From: Variovorax sp.
Lineage (GTDB): Bacteria; Pseudomonadota; Gammaproteobacteria; Burkholderiales; Burkholderiaceae_C
Assembly: GCA_017744285.1 (NCBI GenBank)
Contig: JAGIBP010000004.1
Location: 1-64,000 of the forward strand
DNA length: 64,000 bases
Reading direction: 5' to 3'
The translations under genes and the position numbers were made by a program. The notes below the pieces were generated by a model. It did not search any database. It was not told the DNA's origin and saw nothing but the letters and a program-made list of their open reading frames with translations. This document shows positions 15,837-23,847 of the stretch, one piece after another (positions within the stretch are counted from its first letter, which is position 1; each line of letters begins with the position of its first letter).

Positions 15837-16892
15837 ATGAGTCTTCACCTGTCCCGCCGTCGTCTGCTCCAGGGCGCTGCCGGCGCCGGCGCCCTGCAAC
15901 TGGCCGCGCATTCCGGCCTGGCGCTCGCCCAAGGCAAGTCCATCTCGGCCACCACCTACCCGGGCGCGTGGGAGTCGGCGCACCGCGGCATCCTGCTGCC
16001 GGCCTTCACCAAGGCCACCGGCGCTTCCGTGAGCCTGGTGCCCTCGCTGGCGGTCGACACCGTCTCGAAGGTGGTCGCGGCCAAGGCCAATCCGCCCTAC
16101 GACGTGATCATCCTGGACGAGGGCCCCTACCTCGCCGCGCTCTCGCAGGACATCTTCGAGAAGGTGCCCGTCGAGAAGATGCCCTACCTCAAGGACGTGC
16201 CGGCCAAGCTGGTCGACCCGCGCGGACTGGGCGTGTTCGTGTCCGGCCAGATCATCGGCATCGCCTACAACACCGAGAAGATCAAGAACCCGCCCAAGTC
16301 GTGGAACGACCTCCTCAAGCCCGAGTACAAGGGGCGCGTGGGCCTGGCGGGCATGGGCTCGACGCTGATGTCGGCCTGGATGGTCGAGATGGCACGGCTC
16401 AACGGCGGCAGCGAAGAGAACATGGAGCCCGCCTTCCAGTTCGTGAAGAAGCTGCTGCCCAACGTGAGCGCCGTGGCCAGCAACCCCGGGGCGCTGGCCA
16501 CGCTGTTCCAGCAGGGGCAGATCGACATCTCCGTGCACTACAACAACAACGTGGGCGACCTGCAGGGCAAGGGCGTGCCGGTGGCGCTGGCCCGGCCCGA
16601 CACCGGCTGGATCCACATCAAGAGCGTGATGCACATCGTCAAGAACACGAAGAACCCGGACCTCGCCGCCGCCTACATCAACGCGGCGCTGAGCCCCGAG
16701 GTGCAGACGCGCATGGCGGCCGAGCCCTACTTCGTCGCGCCGGTCAGCAGCAAGGCGGTGTTCAGCCCCGGCCTGCAGGCCTACGCGAAGAACACGGCCG
16801 AGATCGAGGCCATGAACGGCGTCGACTGGGCGAAGCTCAATCCGCGCCGCGGCGAGTACATCGACCGCTTCAACCGCGAGATCCGCGTCTGA
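15837..16892 (+). CDS. Spermidine/putrescine-type ABC substrate-binding protein (Tat signal)
   Basis: A 351-residue periplasmic binding protein of the PotD/extracellular-family-1 type. The N-terminus SRRRLLQGAAGAGALQLA looks like a twin-arginine signal, so it may be exported folded; cleavage is likely near LALAQG. Mature sequence has the family stretch ITAATYPGAW-like start (SATTYPGAWESAHRG) and VFVSGQIIGIAYNTEKIK. AAAGGA precedes the ATG at 15837. It is divergent from the matching ATPase and permease genes and upstream of the GntR gene. The ligand is unproven. Confidence 0.87.
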   Translation: MSLHLSRRRLLQGAAGAGALQLAAHSGLALAQGKSISATTYPGAWESAHRGILLPAFTKATGASVSLVPSLAVDTVSKVVAAKANPPYDVIILDEGPYLAALSQDIFEKVPVEKMPYLKDVPAKLVDPRGLGVFVSGQIIGIAYNTEKIKNPPKSWNDLLKPEYKGRVGLAGMGSTLMSAWMVEMARLNGGSEENMEPAFQFVKKLLPNVSAVASNPGALATLFQQGQIDISVHYNNNVGDLQGKGVPVALARPDTGWIHIKSVMHIVKNTKNPDLAAAYINAALSPEVQTRMAAEPYFVAPVSSKAVFSPGLQAYAKNTAEIEAMNGVDWAKLNPRRGEYIDRFNREIRV

Positions 16893-16926
16893 CCTCCACG
16901 CCGGGCCGCACCGGAAACGGGCGGCA

Positions 16927-16936
16927 TTGCATACAC
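16927..16936. promoter_or_regulatory. Degenerate copy of the GntR site before its own gene
   Basis: TTGCATACAC matches TTGGATACAA at 8 of 10 positions and lies 28 bases before the ATG of the GntR gene at 16964. It could serve autoregulation. Weak evidence on its own. Confidence 0.3.
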
Positions 16937-16963
16937 TCGGCCGAGCCACTTTCCCCTCCTGCC

Positions 16964-17692
16964 ATGCCGACCCTTTCCTCCCGTCGCGCGTTCAAGGCGT
17001 CGCCCAAGACGGCTTCCAAGGCCGACATCTACCAGCGCATCTACGAGGCGATCGTGGAGCACCGCCTGGTGCCTGGCACCAAGCTCTCGGAGGAGCGGGT
17101 GGCCGAGCTCTTCGCGGTGAGCCGCACGCAGGTGCGCGGCGTGCTGCAGCGGCTGGCCGTGGAGCAGCTGGTCACGCTCATCCCGAACCGCGGCGCCTTC
17201 GTCACCACGCCCAGCGTGGACGAGGCGCACGACGTGCTGGAAGTGCGCCGCACGCTGGAGCCCGCCATCGTGCGCCGGCTCATGGACCGCATCGCGCAGG
17301 GCAAGGCGCCGGGCGCGGTCAAGCAGCTTCGGGCGCTCATCAAGCGCGAGCAGCAGGCGCACGCCAACGGCGACCGGCGCGCGGCGGTGCGCCTGTCGGG
17401 CGAGTTCCACGTGCTGCTGGCCCAGCTCTCGGGCAGCAGCATCCTGACGCGAATGATGCGCGAGCTGACCCCGCTGACCTGCCTGGCCATCCTCACCTTC
17501 GATGCGCCGACGGGCACGGCCTGTCCGAACGACGAGCACACCCTGCTGGTCGATGCCATCGAGGGCGGCCAGGCCAAGGCGGCGGTCTCGCTGATGCTCG
17601 AGCACCTGCACCACATCGAGCGTTCGCTCAACCTCCAGGAAGAGGAAGAGGAAGAGCCGCAGGTCGATCTGGCCGACGTGCTGCTCGGCTGA
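16964..17692 (+). CDS. GntR-family (FCD) transcriptional regulator
   Basis: A 242-residue regulator with an N-terminal winged helix (about 20-90) and an FCD ligand-binding domain (LSGEFHVLLAQL and PNDEHTLLVDAI hold the likely metal or ligand residues). The recognition helix is SRTQVRGVLQRL, departing from SRTPVREAL. The C-terminus has an unusual run of acidic residues (EEEEEEP). It is a paralogue of 5692-6402. Its gene sits among four exact TTGGATACAA sites (15656, 17725, 19215, 19285), so I infer it controls the PotABCD-like importer, the aminohydrolase and the following importer operon. Confidence 0.86.
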   Translation: MPTLSSRRAFKASPKTASKADIYQRIYEAIVEHRLVPGTKLSEERVAELFAVSRTQVRGVLQRLAVEQLVTLIPNRGAFVTTPSVDEAHDVLEVRRTLEPAIVRRLMDRIAQGKAPGAVKQLRALIKREQQAHANGDRRAAVRLSGEFHVLLAQLSGSSILTRMMRELTPLTCLAILTFDAPTGTACPNDEHTLLVDAIEGGQAKAAVSLMLEHLHHIERSLNLQEEEEEEPQVDLADVLLG

Positions 17693-17703
17693 GCCTGCCC
17701 CGC

Positions 17704-17734
17704 GTATCCAAGGCGCGCGCCGCTTTGGATACAA
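17704..17734. promoter_or_regulatory. Paired GntR sites before the aminohydrolase gene
   Basis: An exact TTGGATACAA lies at 17725-17734. An inverted half, GTATCCAA, lies at 17704-17711, giving an inverted repeat of 8-base arms separated by 13 bases. The pair is about 75-105 bases before the ATG at 17808, a natural place for promoter control. Confidence 0.6.
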
Positions 17735-17807
17735 AACGGCCGCCGATGGCATGTCGGTTGCTTGCGAAAGGGTGTCGTCCCCTGGACTCACTTCCTCTCG
17801 TCACCTC

Positions 17808-19163
17808 ATGCCTTCCAACCTCCGCCAGCCTTTCGACCTGCTCATCCTCGGCGCCACCGCGCTGACCGCCGAGGCCTCGCAGCCCGAGATCCGCGATGCG
17901 GTCATCGGCATCCGCGACGGCCGCATCGCGTGGCTGGACGCGGTGCCGCCCGAGCACTGCGAGGCCAAGCGCACCCTGCGCCTGCCCGATCATTTCGTCA
18001 CGCCGGGCTTCGTCAACGTGCACACGCATTCGATCCTCAGCATGGTGCGCGGCGTCGCGGCGGACCTGGGTTTCGCGCCTTCTTACACGCCCGGCATTCC
18101 CAAGGGCACGCAGGTGAACGCGCAGCAGGCGCGGGCACTGGCGCGCCTGGGCGCGCTCGAGGCGCTGCTGCAAGGGTCCACGCTCGTCGGCGACAACTTC
18201 GTGCACGCGGACGTGGGCACCGAGGCGATGGCCGAACTGGGCCTGCGCCTGGCGCCGAGCTGGCGCATCCACGACGTGGACTTCGCGCGCGTGGCGCATG
18301 GCGACTGGTGCTACGACGCGGCCATCGGCAGCGCCACGCTGGGCGCCGGCCTCGCGCTGTACGAGCGCTGGAAGCACCATCCGCGCGTGCGCGTCAACCT
18401 CGCGGCACATGCGGTCGATACCTGCTCCGATGGCTTCCTGCGCGAAGTGGCGGCGGCAGCCGCCGCGCACGACCTGCGCGTGAGCACCCATCTCGGCCAG
18501 AGCCAGGTCGAGGTCGAACGCGTGCGCGAGCGCACCGGCAAGACCTCCACCGAGGCCCTGCTCGATGCCGGCCTGCTGAACGATCGGCTGATGGGCGGGC
18601 ACTGCATCTACGTGACCGAGAGCGACGCGCGCAAGATGGCCGAGGCCGGCGCGCACGCGGTGCACATTCCCAAGTGCAATGCGGCGTCGGGCCGCATGGC
18701 GCCGACGCCGATGCTCAAGCGCCTGGGCGTGAACATGGCGCTGGCGACCGACACGCAGCACGCGGACATGGTGGAGCTCATGCGTTGGGCGCTCGCGACC
18801 GCGCGCGTGCAGGAGGGCGGCGTCGGCGACGCGTGGCAGCCTTCGCACGTGTTCCACATGGCCACGCTCGGCGGCGCGAGGGCGCTCGGCCAGCAGGACG
18901 ACATCGGCAGCCTCGCCGTCGGCAAGGCCGCGGACCTGGTGGTGTTCGACGCCCGCAGGCCTCACCTGCGGCCGCACGTGAATCCGCTCGGCCTGCTCGT
19001 CCACACGGGGCAGGGCCGCGACGTGCGCATGGTGATGGTCGAGGGCGAAGTGCTGGTGGAGGACGGCTTGCCCACCCGCGTCGACATGGAGACCGTCTGC
19101 GCCGAGGCGGAAGCCGCGGCGCGCGAGCTCTGGGGCGCCGAGGGCAAGCACTACTGGCGCTAG
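17808..19163 (+). CDS. Amidohydrolase-superfamily aminohydrolase (Atz/Trz/MtaD-like)
   Basis: A 451-residue metal-dependent deaminase or hydrolase. The metal ligands H72 and H74 are in NVHTHSIL, further residues are in VSTHLGQSQ and GGHCIYVTESD, and the catalytic Asp is in LATDTQHAD. This is the group of S-adenosylhomocysteine deaminase, chlorohydrolases and guanine deaminases. A longer frame begins at 17751; I chose the ATG at 17808, which matches the family start. It lies between the regulator and the second importer, with operator copies on both sides, so it may act on that importer's cargo. Confidence 0.82.
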   Translation: MPSNLRQPFDLLILGATALTAEASQPEIRDAVIGIRDGRIAWLDAVPPEHCEAKRTLRLPDHFVTPGFVNVHTHSILSMVRGVAADLGFAPSYTPGIPKGTQVNAQQARALARLGALEALLQGSTLVGDNFVHADVGTEAMAELGLRLAPSWRIHDVDFARVAHGDWCYDAAIGSATLGAGLALYERWKHHPRVRVNLAAHAVDTCSDGFLREVAAAAAAHDLRVSTHLGQSQVEVERVRERTGKTSTEALLDAGLLNDRLMGGHCIYVTESDARKMAEAGAHAVHIPKCNAASGRMAPTPMLKRLGVNMALATDTQHADMVELMRWALATARVQEGGVGDAWQPSHVFHMATLGGARALGQQDDIGSLAVGKAADLVVFDARRPHLRPHVNPLGLLVHTGQGRDVRMVMVEGEVLVEDGLPTRVDMETVCAEAEAAARELWGAEGKHYWR

Positions 19164-19372
19164 CGCCGTGCGTCGCGCATGGATCGAGTGCATGGATGCA
19201 CCTTCAATGGTCATTTGTATCCAATCCGCGTCCGACGTGGGCCCGATACGGCACCGTTTGTCCTGTGTACAGCCCCCCGATGTTTTGGATACAACATGGC
19301 ACGCGCATTGCTTGATCCCTGGCATGTCCGGCCTTCGTGCCGGGTCCTTCGACTCAACCTACCGGGAATGCC
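19164..19372. promoter_or_regulatory. Control region with two opposed TTGGATACAA sites 70 bp apart
   Basis: The motif occurs as TTGTATCCAA at 19215-19224 and TTGGATACAA at 19285-19294. Their centres are 70 bases apart, close to a whole number of helical turns, so two bound dimers would face the same side and could loop the DNA. The second site is 78 bases before the ATG at 19373. No clear -35/-10 pair is evident. Confidence 0.6.
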
Positions 19373-20374
19373 ATGCGCAAGTTCATCGCTCCTCTTCTCG
19401 TCGCCGCGGCGACCCTGATGCCGCTCGTCAGCCAGGCGCAGGACGCCATCAAGCTCGGCTATGCCAAGTGCGCGCACTGCACGCCGCTCGCCCTGACGCC
19501 GCAGAATGCCGACCCGGCCGGCGTCAAGCTGGAAGCCACCGCCTTCAACACCGGCAACGACGTGCTCACGGCGCTGCTGTCCAAGAGCATCGACGTGGCG
19601 CAGGTGACCTACCTGCACTACGCGACGGCGCTGGACAAGGGTTTCGACGTGGTCGCCATCTCGGGCCAGATCAACGGCGGCTCGCAGATCCTCGTGGGCA
19701 ACGAACTGCCGCTGGCCGAGAACGACTGGGCGGGCCTGAAGAAGCTCATTGCCGACTACAAGGCCCAGGGCAAGCCCTTCCGCGTCGCGGCATCGCGCGG
19801 CAACGCGCAGGACATCCACATGCGCGGCGCGTTCGCCAAGCAGGGCATCGACATCAACAAGGATGTGCAGTTCGTCAACATCCCCAACCCGTCGGACCAT
19901 GTGCAGGCGCTGCGCCGCGGCGAGGTGGAGCTGATCTGCTCGGTGGACCCCTTCGCGACGCAGATCCGCGAGGTGAAGGCCGCGAAGTTCTTCGCCTTCC
20001 CCTATGACCAGGCCGCGGGCAAGCTGACCAACCTGGTCGTCACGCGCTCGGACGTCATCGCCGCCAAGCCCAAGGCGGTGGAAGAGACGGTGCGATCGAT
20101 CATCAAGGTCAACGCGCTCATGGCGAGCGACAAGGCGCAGTTCATCGACACGATCCAGAAGGTGACCGGCCTGGACAAGGCCATCGCCACGGGCGCGGCC
20201 GCGAACCTCTACCCCGACTACGCGATGCACCGCGCCTCGGCGGTCGCGATCGCGAAGATGATGCGCGAGCTCAAGTACATCAACAACGACGTCAGCGCCG
20301 CGGTCGAGAAGAACATGGACTACCGCTTCCTCGAAGCCGCCACCGGCAAGCCCAAGAGCGCGCTGGGTTATTGA
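19373..20374 (+). CDS. NMT1/SsuA-type ABC substrate-binding protein with a CxxC motif
   Basis: A 333-residue periplasmic binding protein. Residues 1-23 (MRKFIAPLLVAAATLMPLVSQAQ) form the signal peptide. The mature start, KLGYAKCAHCTPLAL, has a CxxC in the loop that normally touches the ligand, which is unusual and could form a disulfide or bind a metal. The rest follows the NMT1/TauA/SsuA pattern. The permease and ATPase follow directly. It is the first gene of a run that also contains an epimerase, an SDR and a dihydropyrimidinase, hinting that the cargo is a pyrimidine-, hydantoin- or amide-like compound. Confidence 0.85.
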   Translation: MRKFIAPLLVAAATLMPLVSQAQDAIKLGYAKCAHCTPLALTPQNADPAGVKLEATAFNTGNDVLTALLSKSIDVAQVTYLHYATALDKGFDVVAISGQINGGSQILVGNELPLAENDWAGLKKLIADYKAQGKPFRVAASRGNAQDIHMRGAFAKQGIDINKDVQFVNIPNPSDHVQALRRGEVELICSVDPFATQIREVKAAKFFAFPYDQAAGKLTNLVVTRSDVIAAKPKAVEETVRSIIKVNALMASDKAQFIDTIQKVTGLDKAIATGAAANLYPDYAMHRASAVAIAKMMRELKYINNDVSAAVEKNMDYRFLEAATGKPKSALGY

Positions 20375-20390
20375 ACGGAGGCCGCTCGCG

Positions 20391-21263
20391 ATGGCACAAG
20401 CCCCCACCACCGTTCTGCCGGCCGCGCCTGCGGCGGCCGAGGCGTCCCTTCCCCTGTGGAGGCGGCTGTACCGGCGCGTCGAACGCGCGCTCGTGCCTGC
20501 CGTCCTGCTGATTGGCTGGGAGCTGTTCTCCCGATCCGGCGTGCTGCCGCCGGCACTGCTGCCCGCGCCCTCGCAGGTGCTCGTGGCCTGGGCCGACTGG
20601 ATCTTCGCCACCGACGGCAACACGCAGACCTACAGCGGTCACTGGGTCTTCGACGTGGCGTCGAGCGCCGGCCGCGTGTTCGCGGGCTTCGCGCTCGCGG
20701 CGCTGCTCGGCGTGGCGCTCGGCATGGCGATCGGCTGGTCGCGCACCGTCGAGAAGCTGATCGAGCCGGTGCTGCAGATCCTGCGGCCCGTGCCGCCGGT
20801 GTCGTGGATCCCGCTGGCCATCATCTGGTTCGGCATCGCCAACAAGCCGGCGATCTTCCTGGTGTTCCTCGGCTCCTTCTTTCCGGTGCTGCTGTCGACC
20901 ATCCACGGCGTGAAGACCTGCGACCGCAACCTGCTGCGCGCCGGCGCGATGGCCGGCGGCACGCCGCGGCTGCTGCTTCGCCACATCGTGTTCCCGGCGG
21001 CGCTGCCGAGCATCTTCTCGGGGCTGCGCATCGCGGTCGGCTCGGCGTGGATGCTGACCGTCACCGCCGAGATGGTCGCGGTCAAGAGCGGCGTGGGCTA
21101 CGTGCTGTGGGACTCCTACTACTTCCTGCGCTACGACATCGTCATCGCCGCCATGAGCAGCATCGGCCTGCTGGGCTACTGCAGCGACCTCGGCATCAAG
21201 CTGTTGGCGGCCCGCGTGCTGCGCTGGCAGCGCGGCTCCACTCTGCAATCGAAGGAGGGCTGA
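20391..21263 (+). CDS. ABC transporter permease, SsuC/TauC-like
   Basis: A 290-residue inner-membrane permease with about six transmembrane helices. The coupling loop LRAGAMAGGTPRLLLRHIVFPAA lies near residues 182-204, followed by LPSIFSGLRIAVGSAW, typical of SsuC/TauC. It lies 16 bases after the binding-protein gene and 3 bases before the ATPase gene, completing a three-part importer. Confidence 0.89.
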   Translation: MAQAPTTVLPAAPAAAEASLPLWRRLYRRVERALVPAVLLIGWELFSRSGVLPPALLPAPSQVLVAWADWIFATDGNTQTYSGHWVFDVASSAGRVFAGFALAALLGVALGMAIGWSRTVEKLIEPVLQILRPVPPVSWIPLAIIWFGIANKPAIFLVFLGSFFPVLLSTIHGVKTCDRNLLRAGAMAGGTPRLLLRHIVFPAALPSIFSGLRIAVGSAWMLTVTAEMVAVKSGVGYVLWDSYYFLRYDIVIAAMSSIGLLGYCSDLGIKLLAARVLRWQRGSTLQSKEG

Positions 21264-21266
21264 TCC

Positions 21267-22040
21267 ATGAGCCTCATCACCATCCACGGCGCATCGCGCT
21301 TCTTCGACGACGCGCGGCGCGGCACGCAGGTCCGCGCGCTCGACGACGTGAGCCTGACCGTCAACCGCAACGAGTTCCTCTGCCTGCTGGGTCCGAGCGG
21401 CTGCGGCAAGTCCACGCTGCTGAACATGATCGCGGGCTTCGACAAGCCCAGCCGCGGCACGGTGACGGTCGGCGGCCGTCCCGTGACGGCGCCGGGCGTG
21501 GACCGCGGCGTGGTGTTCCAGCAGCCCACGCTGATGCCCTGGCTCACCGTGTGGGAGAACGTGGCCTTCCATCTCACGATGCGCGGCGCGCCCAAGGCGC
21601 AGCGGCGCGCCAGGGCGCAGCACTACATCGACATGGTCGGCCTGCGCGGCTTCGAGAATCATTTCCCGAGCGAGCTTTCCGGCGGCATGAACCAGCGCGT
21701 GGGCATCGCGCGGGCGCTGCTGATGAACCCCGAGGTCATCCTGATGGACGAGCCTTTCGGCGCGCTCGACGAGCAGACCAAGATGGACATGCATGCCGAG
21801 CTGGTGCGCATCTGGCGCGAGAGCCAGAGCACCATCGTCTTCGTGACGCACGGCATCGAGGAATCGCTGGCGCTGGGCACGCACATCGCGGTGATGTCGG
21901 CGCGTCCCGGCCGCATCCGCGAGCTCATCGAGGTCGACCTGCCGCGCGCGCGCGACTCGACCAGCCCGCGCTTCAACGACTACAAGCGCCGCATCCTCTC
22001 GCTGCTGCGGCCCGAGCCGGCCGACGCGGTCCATGGCTGA
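21267..22040 (+). CDS. ABC transporter ATP-binding protein, SsuB/TauB-like
   Basis: A 257-residue ATPase with Walker [11 protein letters not shown]-loop [10 protein letters not shown], signature [15 protein letters not shown], Walker [13 protein letters not shown] and H-loop VTHGIEESL. It powers the NMT1-type importer encoded just before it. Its end overlaps the epimerase gene by 8 bases, so importer and enzymes are translated as one unit. Confidence 0.9.
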   Translation: MSLITIHGASRFFDDARRGTQVRALDDVSLTVNRNEFLCLLGPSGCGKSTLLNMIAGFDKPSRGTVTVGGRPVTAPGVDRGVVFQQPTLMPWLTVWENVAFHLTMRGAPKAQRRARAQHYIDMVGLRGFENHFPSELSGGMNQRVGIARALLMNPEVILMDEPFGALDEQTKMDMHAELVRIWRESQSTIVFVTHGIEESLALGTHIAVMSARPGRIRELIEVDLPRARDSTSPRFNDYKRRILSLLRPEPADAVHG

Positions 22041-23043
22041 GGCGGGCGGGGTCTTCGTCACCGGGGCCAGCGGCTTCGTCGGCCTGGCGCTCGCGGAGCA
22101 CCTGCTCGCGCGCGGCGAGACGGTGCTCGGCTGGGACCGCATGCCGACGCCGCCCGAGGCGCTGGCGAGCCTGCACGGGCCGGCGGGGCGATTCGTGCCG
22201 CTCGAAGGCGACGTGTGCGACGCGGCGGCGCTGGGCGCGGCGCTTGCGGCACATCGGCCGCGCAGCATGGTGCTGCTGGCCGCGGTGACCGCGGGGGCAC
22301 AGCGCGAACGCGCGCAGCCCGAGCAGATCTTCGAAGTCAACCTGGTGGCCGTCACGACCGCGCTGCGCCTGGCCGCGGCCCATGGGGTGGAGCGCGTGCT
22401 GCTGGTCAGCTCCGGCTCGGTCTATGGCGATGGCCCCCAGCCGTCGCGGCTGCACGAGCAGCGCACGCCGCTTCGGCCCGAGGGGCTCTACGGGATCTCG
22501 AAGCAGGCCGCCGAAGCGGCCGCGCTGCGGCTCGCCGCCTTGCATGGCATCGATCTGCGGATCGGCCGCCTGGGCACCTGCTTCGGCCCGTGGGAGCGCG
22601 CGACCGGCGTGCGCGACACGCCCAGCGCGCCCCTGCAGGCGCTGCGCCGCCTGCGCGCGGGCGAGCCGGTGCGGCTGCCGCGGCCGCTTCGGCGCGATTG
22701 GCTCTATGTGCGCGACGCCGCCGCGGCGATGGCCGCGCTGCTGGACCTGCCGCATCCGCCGCAACCCGTCTACAACCTCGCGGCCGGCTTCGAATGGTCG
22801 GTCGCGGACTGGTGCGCATGGCTTGGCGCGCAGCCCGGATTCGACGCGGCCGACTGGCGCGTGGCCGCCGACGCCCGCGAGGCGAACATCGACGCCTATG
22901 CCGACCACGACCGCCCGTCGATGGACATCGGCGCGCTGCGGCGCGACACCGGCTTCGCGCCGCGCTTCGACCTGCCGCGCGCGGCGGCCGACTTCATGGC
23001 CTGGCTCGACAGGCCGGCCCACGGAGGCTTGATCCATGCATGA
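22033..23043 (+). CDS. NAD-dependent epimerase/dehydratase-family protein
   Basis: A 336-residue extended short-chain dehydrogenase. The Rossmann motif GASGFVG is at about residues 11-17; the catalytic set is Ser in [10 protein letters not shown] and YGISK (Tyr and Lys). Relatives act on nucleotide sugars, but others reduce or epimerise unrelated small molecules. Here the gene overlaps the ABC ATPase before it by 8 bases and the SDR after it by 8 bases, which points to a catabolic role on the imported compound rather than to sugar-nucleotide synthesis. The substrate is unknown. Confidence 0.8.
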   Translation: MAEAGGVFVTGASGFVGLALAEHLLARGETVLGWDRMPTPPEALASLHGPAGRFVPLEGDVCDAAALGAALAAHRPRSMVLLAAVTAGAQRERAQPEQIFEVNLVAVTTALRLAAAHGVERVLLVSSGSVYGDGPQPSRLHEQRTPLRPEGLYGISKQAAEAAALRLAALHGIDLRIGRLGTCFGPWERATGVRDTPSAPLQALRRLRAGEPVRLPRPLRRDWLYVRDAAAAMAALLDLPHPPQPVYNLAAGFEWSVADWCAWLGAQPGFDAADWRVAADAREANIDAYADHDRPSMDIGALRRDTGFAPRFDLPRAAADFMAWLDRPAHGGLIHA

Positions 23044-23821
23044 GACGCACGCCCGCATGCGGGCCCAGGTGTGCATCGTCACCGGCGCGGCGTCCGGCAT
23101 CGGCCGCGCCATCGCGCGCCGGCTCGCGCGGGAAGGCGCGCACGTGGTGCTGGCCGACATCGCCAGCGAGCCGATCGAAGGCGGCACGCCCACCCTGGAG
23201 CAGATCACGCGCGAGGGCGGCAGCGCCGACTTCGTGTCCACCGACGTGGGCAGCACGGCCCAGGTCGACGCGCTGGTGGCGCAGACCGTGGCGCGCCATG
23301 GGCGGCTCGACGTGCTGGTCAACAATGCCTGCATCCGCCATGCGCGCCCGCTGCTGGAGCTGGACGACGCCGACTGGCAGCGCCTCATCGACGTGAACCT
23401 CGGCGGCGCCATGCGCTGCAGCCGCGCCGCCGTGCGCCAGATGATCCGGCAGGCGCCGGTGGACGAAGTGCGCGGGCGCATCGTCAACATCTCGTCGCAG
23501 CACGGGATCATCGCCGCGCCCGGCGACCTGGGCTACGGCGTGACCAAGGCCGGCATCGCCTACATGACGCGGCAGGTCGCGGCCGACTACGCCGCGCAGC
23601 AGATCGTGTGCAACGCGGTCGCGCCCGGCAAGATCCAGACCGGGCAGGGCGGGCGCGCGCTCGACCCCGTGGTCATGGACCGCGCGATCCGGCGCACGCC
23701 CTGGCCGCGCCTGGGACGTCCCGAGGACGTCGCCGAGGCGGTGCTCTTCCTGGCCAGCCGCGAGGCGCGCTTCATCACGGGCGCCGAGCTGATGGTCGAC
23801 GGCGGATGGACCGCCGCCTGA
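23036..23821 (+). CDS. Short-chain dehydrogenase/reductase
   Basis: A 261-residue classical SDR. The cofactor motif TGAASGIG is near residue 16, NNAC (NNAG-like) near 97, the catalytic Ser in NISSQHG, and YGVTK supplies Tyr and Lys. It should oxidise an alcohol or reduce a carbonyl with NAD(P). GGAGG precedes the ATG at 23036, which overlaps the epimerase gene by 8 bases. The dihydropyrimidinase follows after 26 bases. Together they probably process one imported substrate. Confidence 0.85.
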   Translation: MHETHARMRAQVCIVTGAASGIGRAIARRLAREGAHVVLADIASEPIEGGTPTLEQITREGGSADFVSTDVGSTAQVDALVAQTVARHGRLDVLVNNACIRHARPLLELDDADWQRLIDVNLGGAMRCSRAAVRQMIRQAPVDEVRGRIVNISSQHGIIAAPGDLGYGVTKAGIAYMTRQVAADYAAQQIVCNAVAPGKIQTGQGGRALDPVVMDRAIRRTPWPRLGRPEDVAEAVLFLASREARFITGAELMVDGGWTAA

Positions 23822-23847
23822 ATCCTTCCAACCGCAGACACTCTTCC

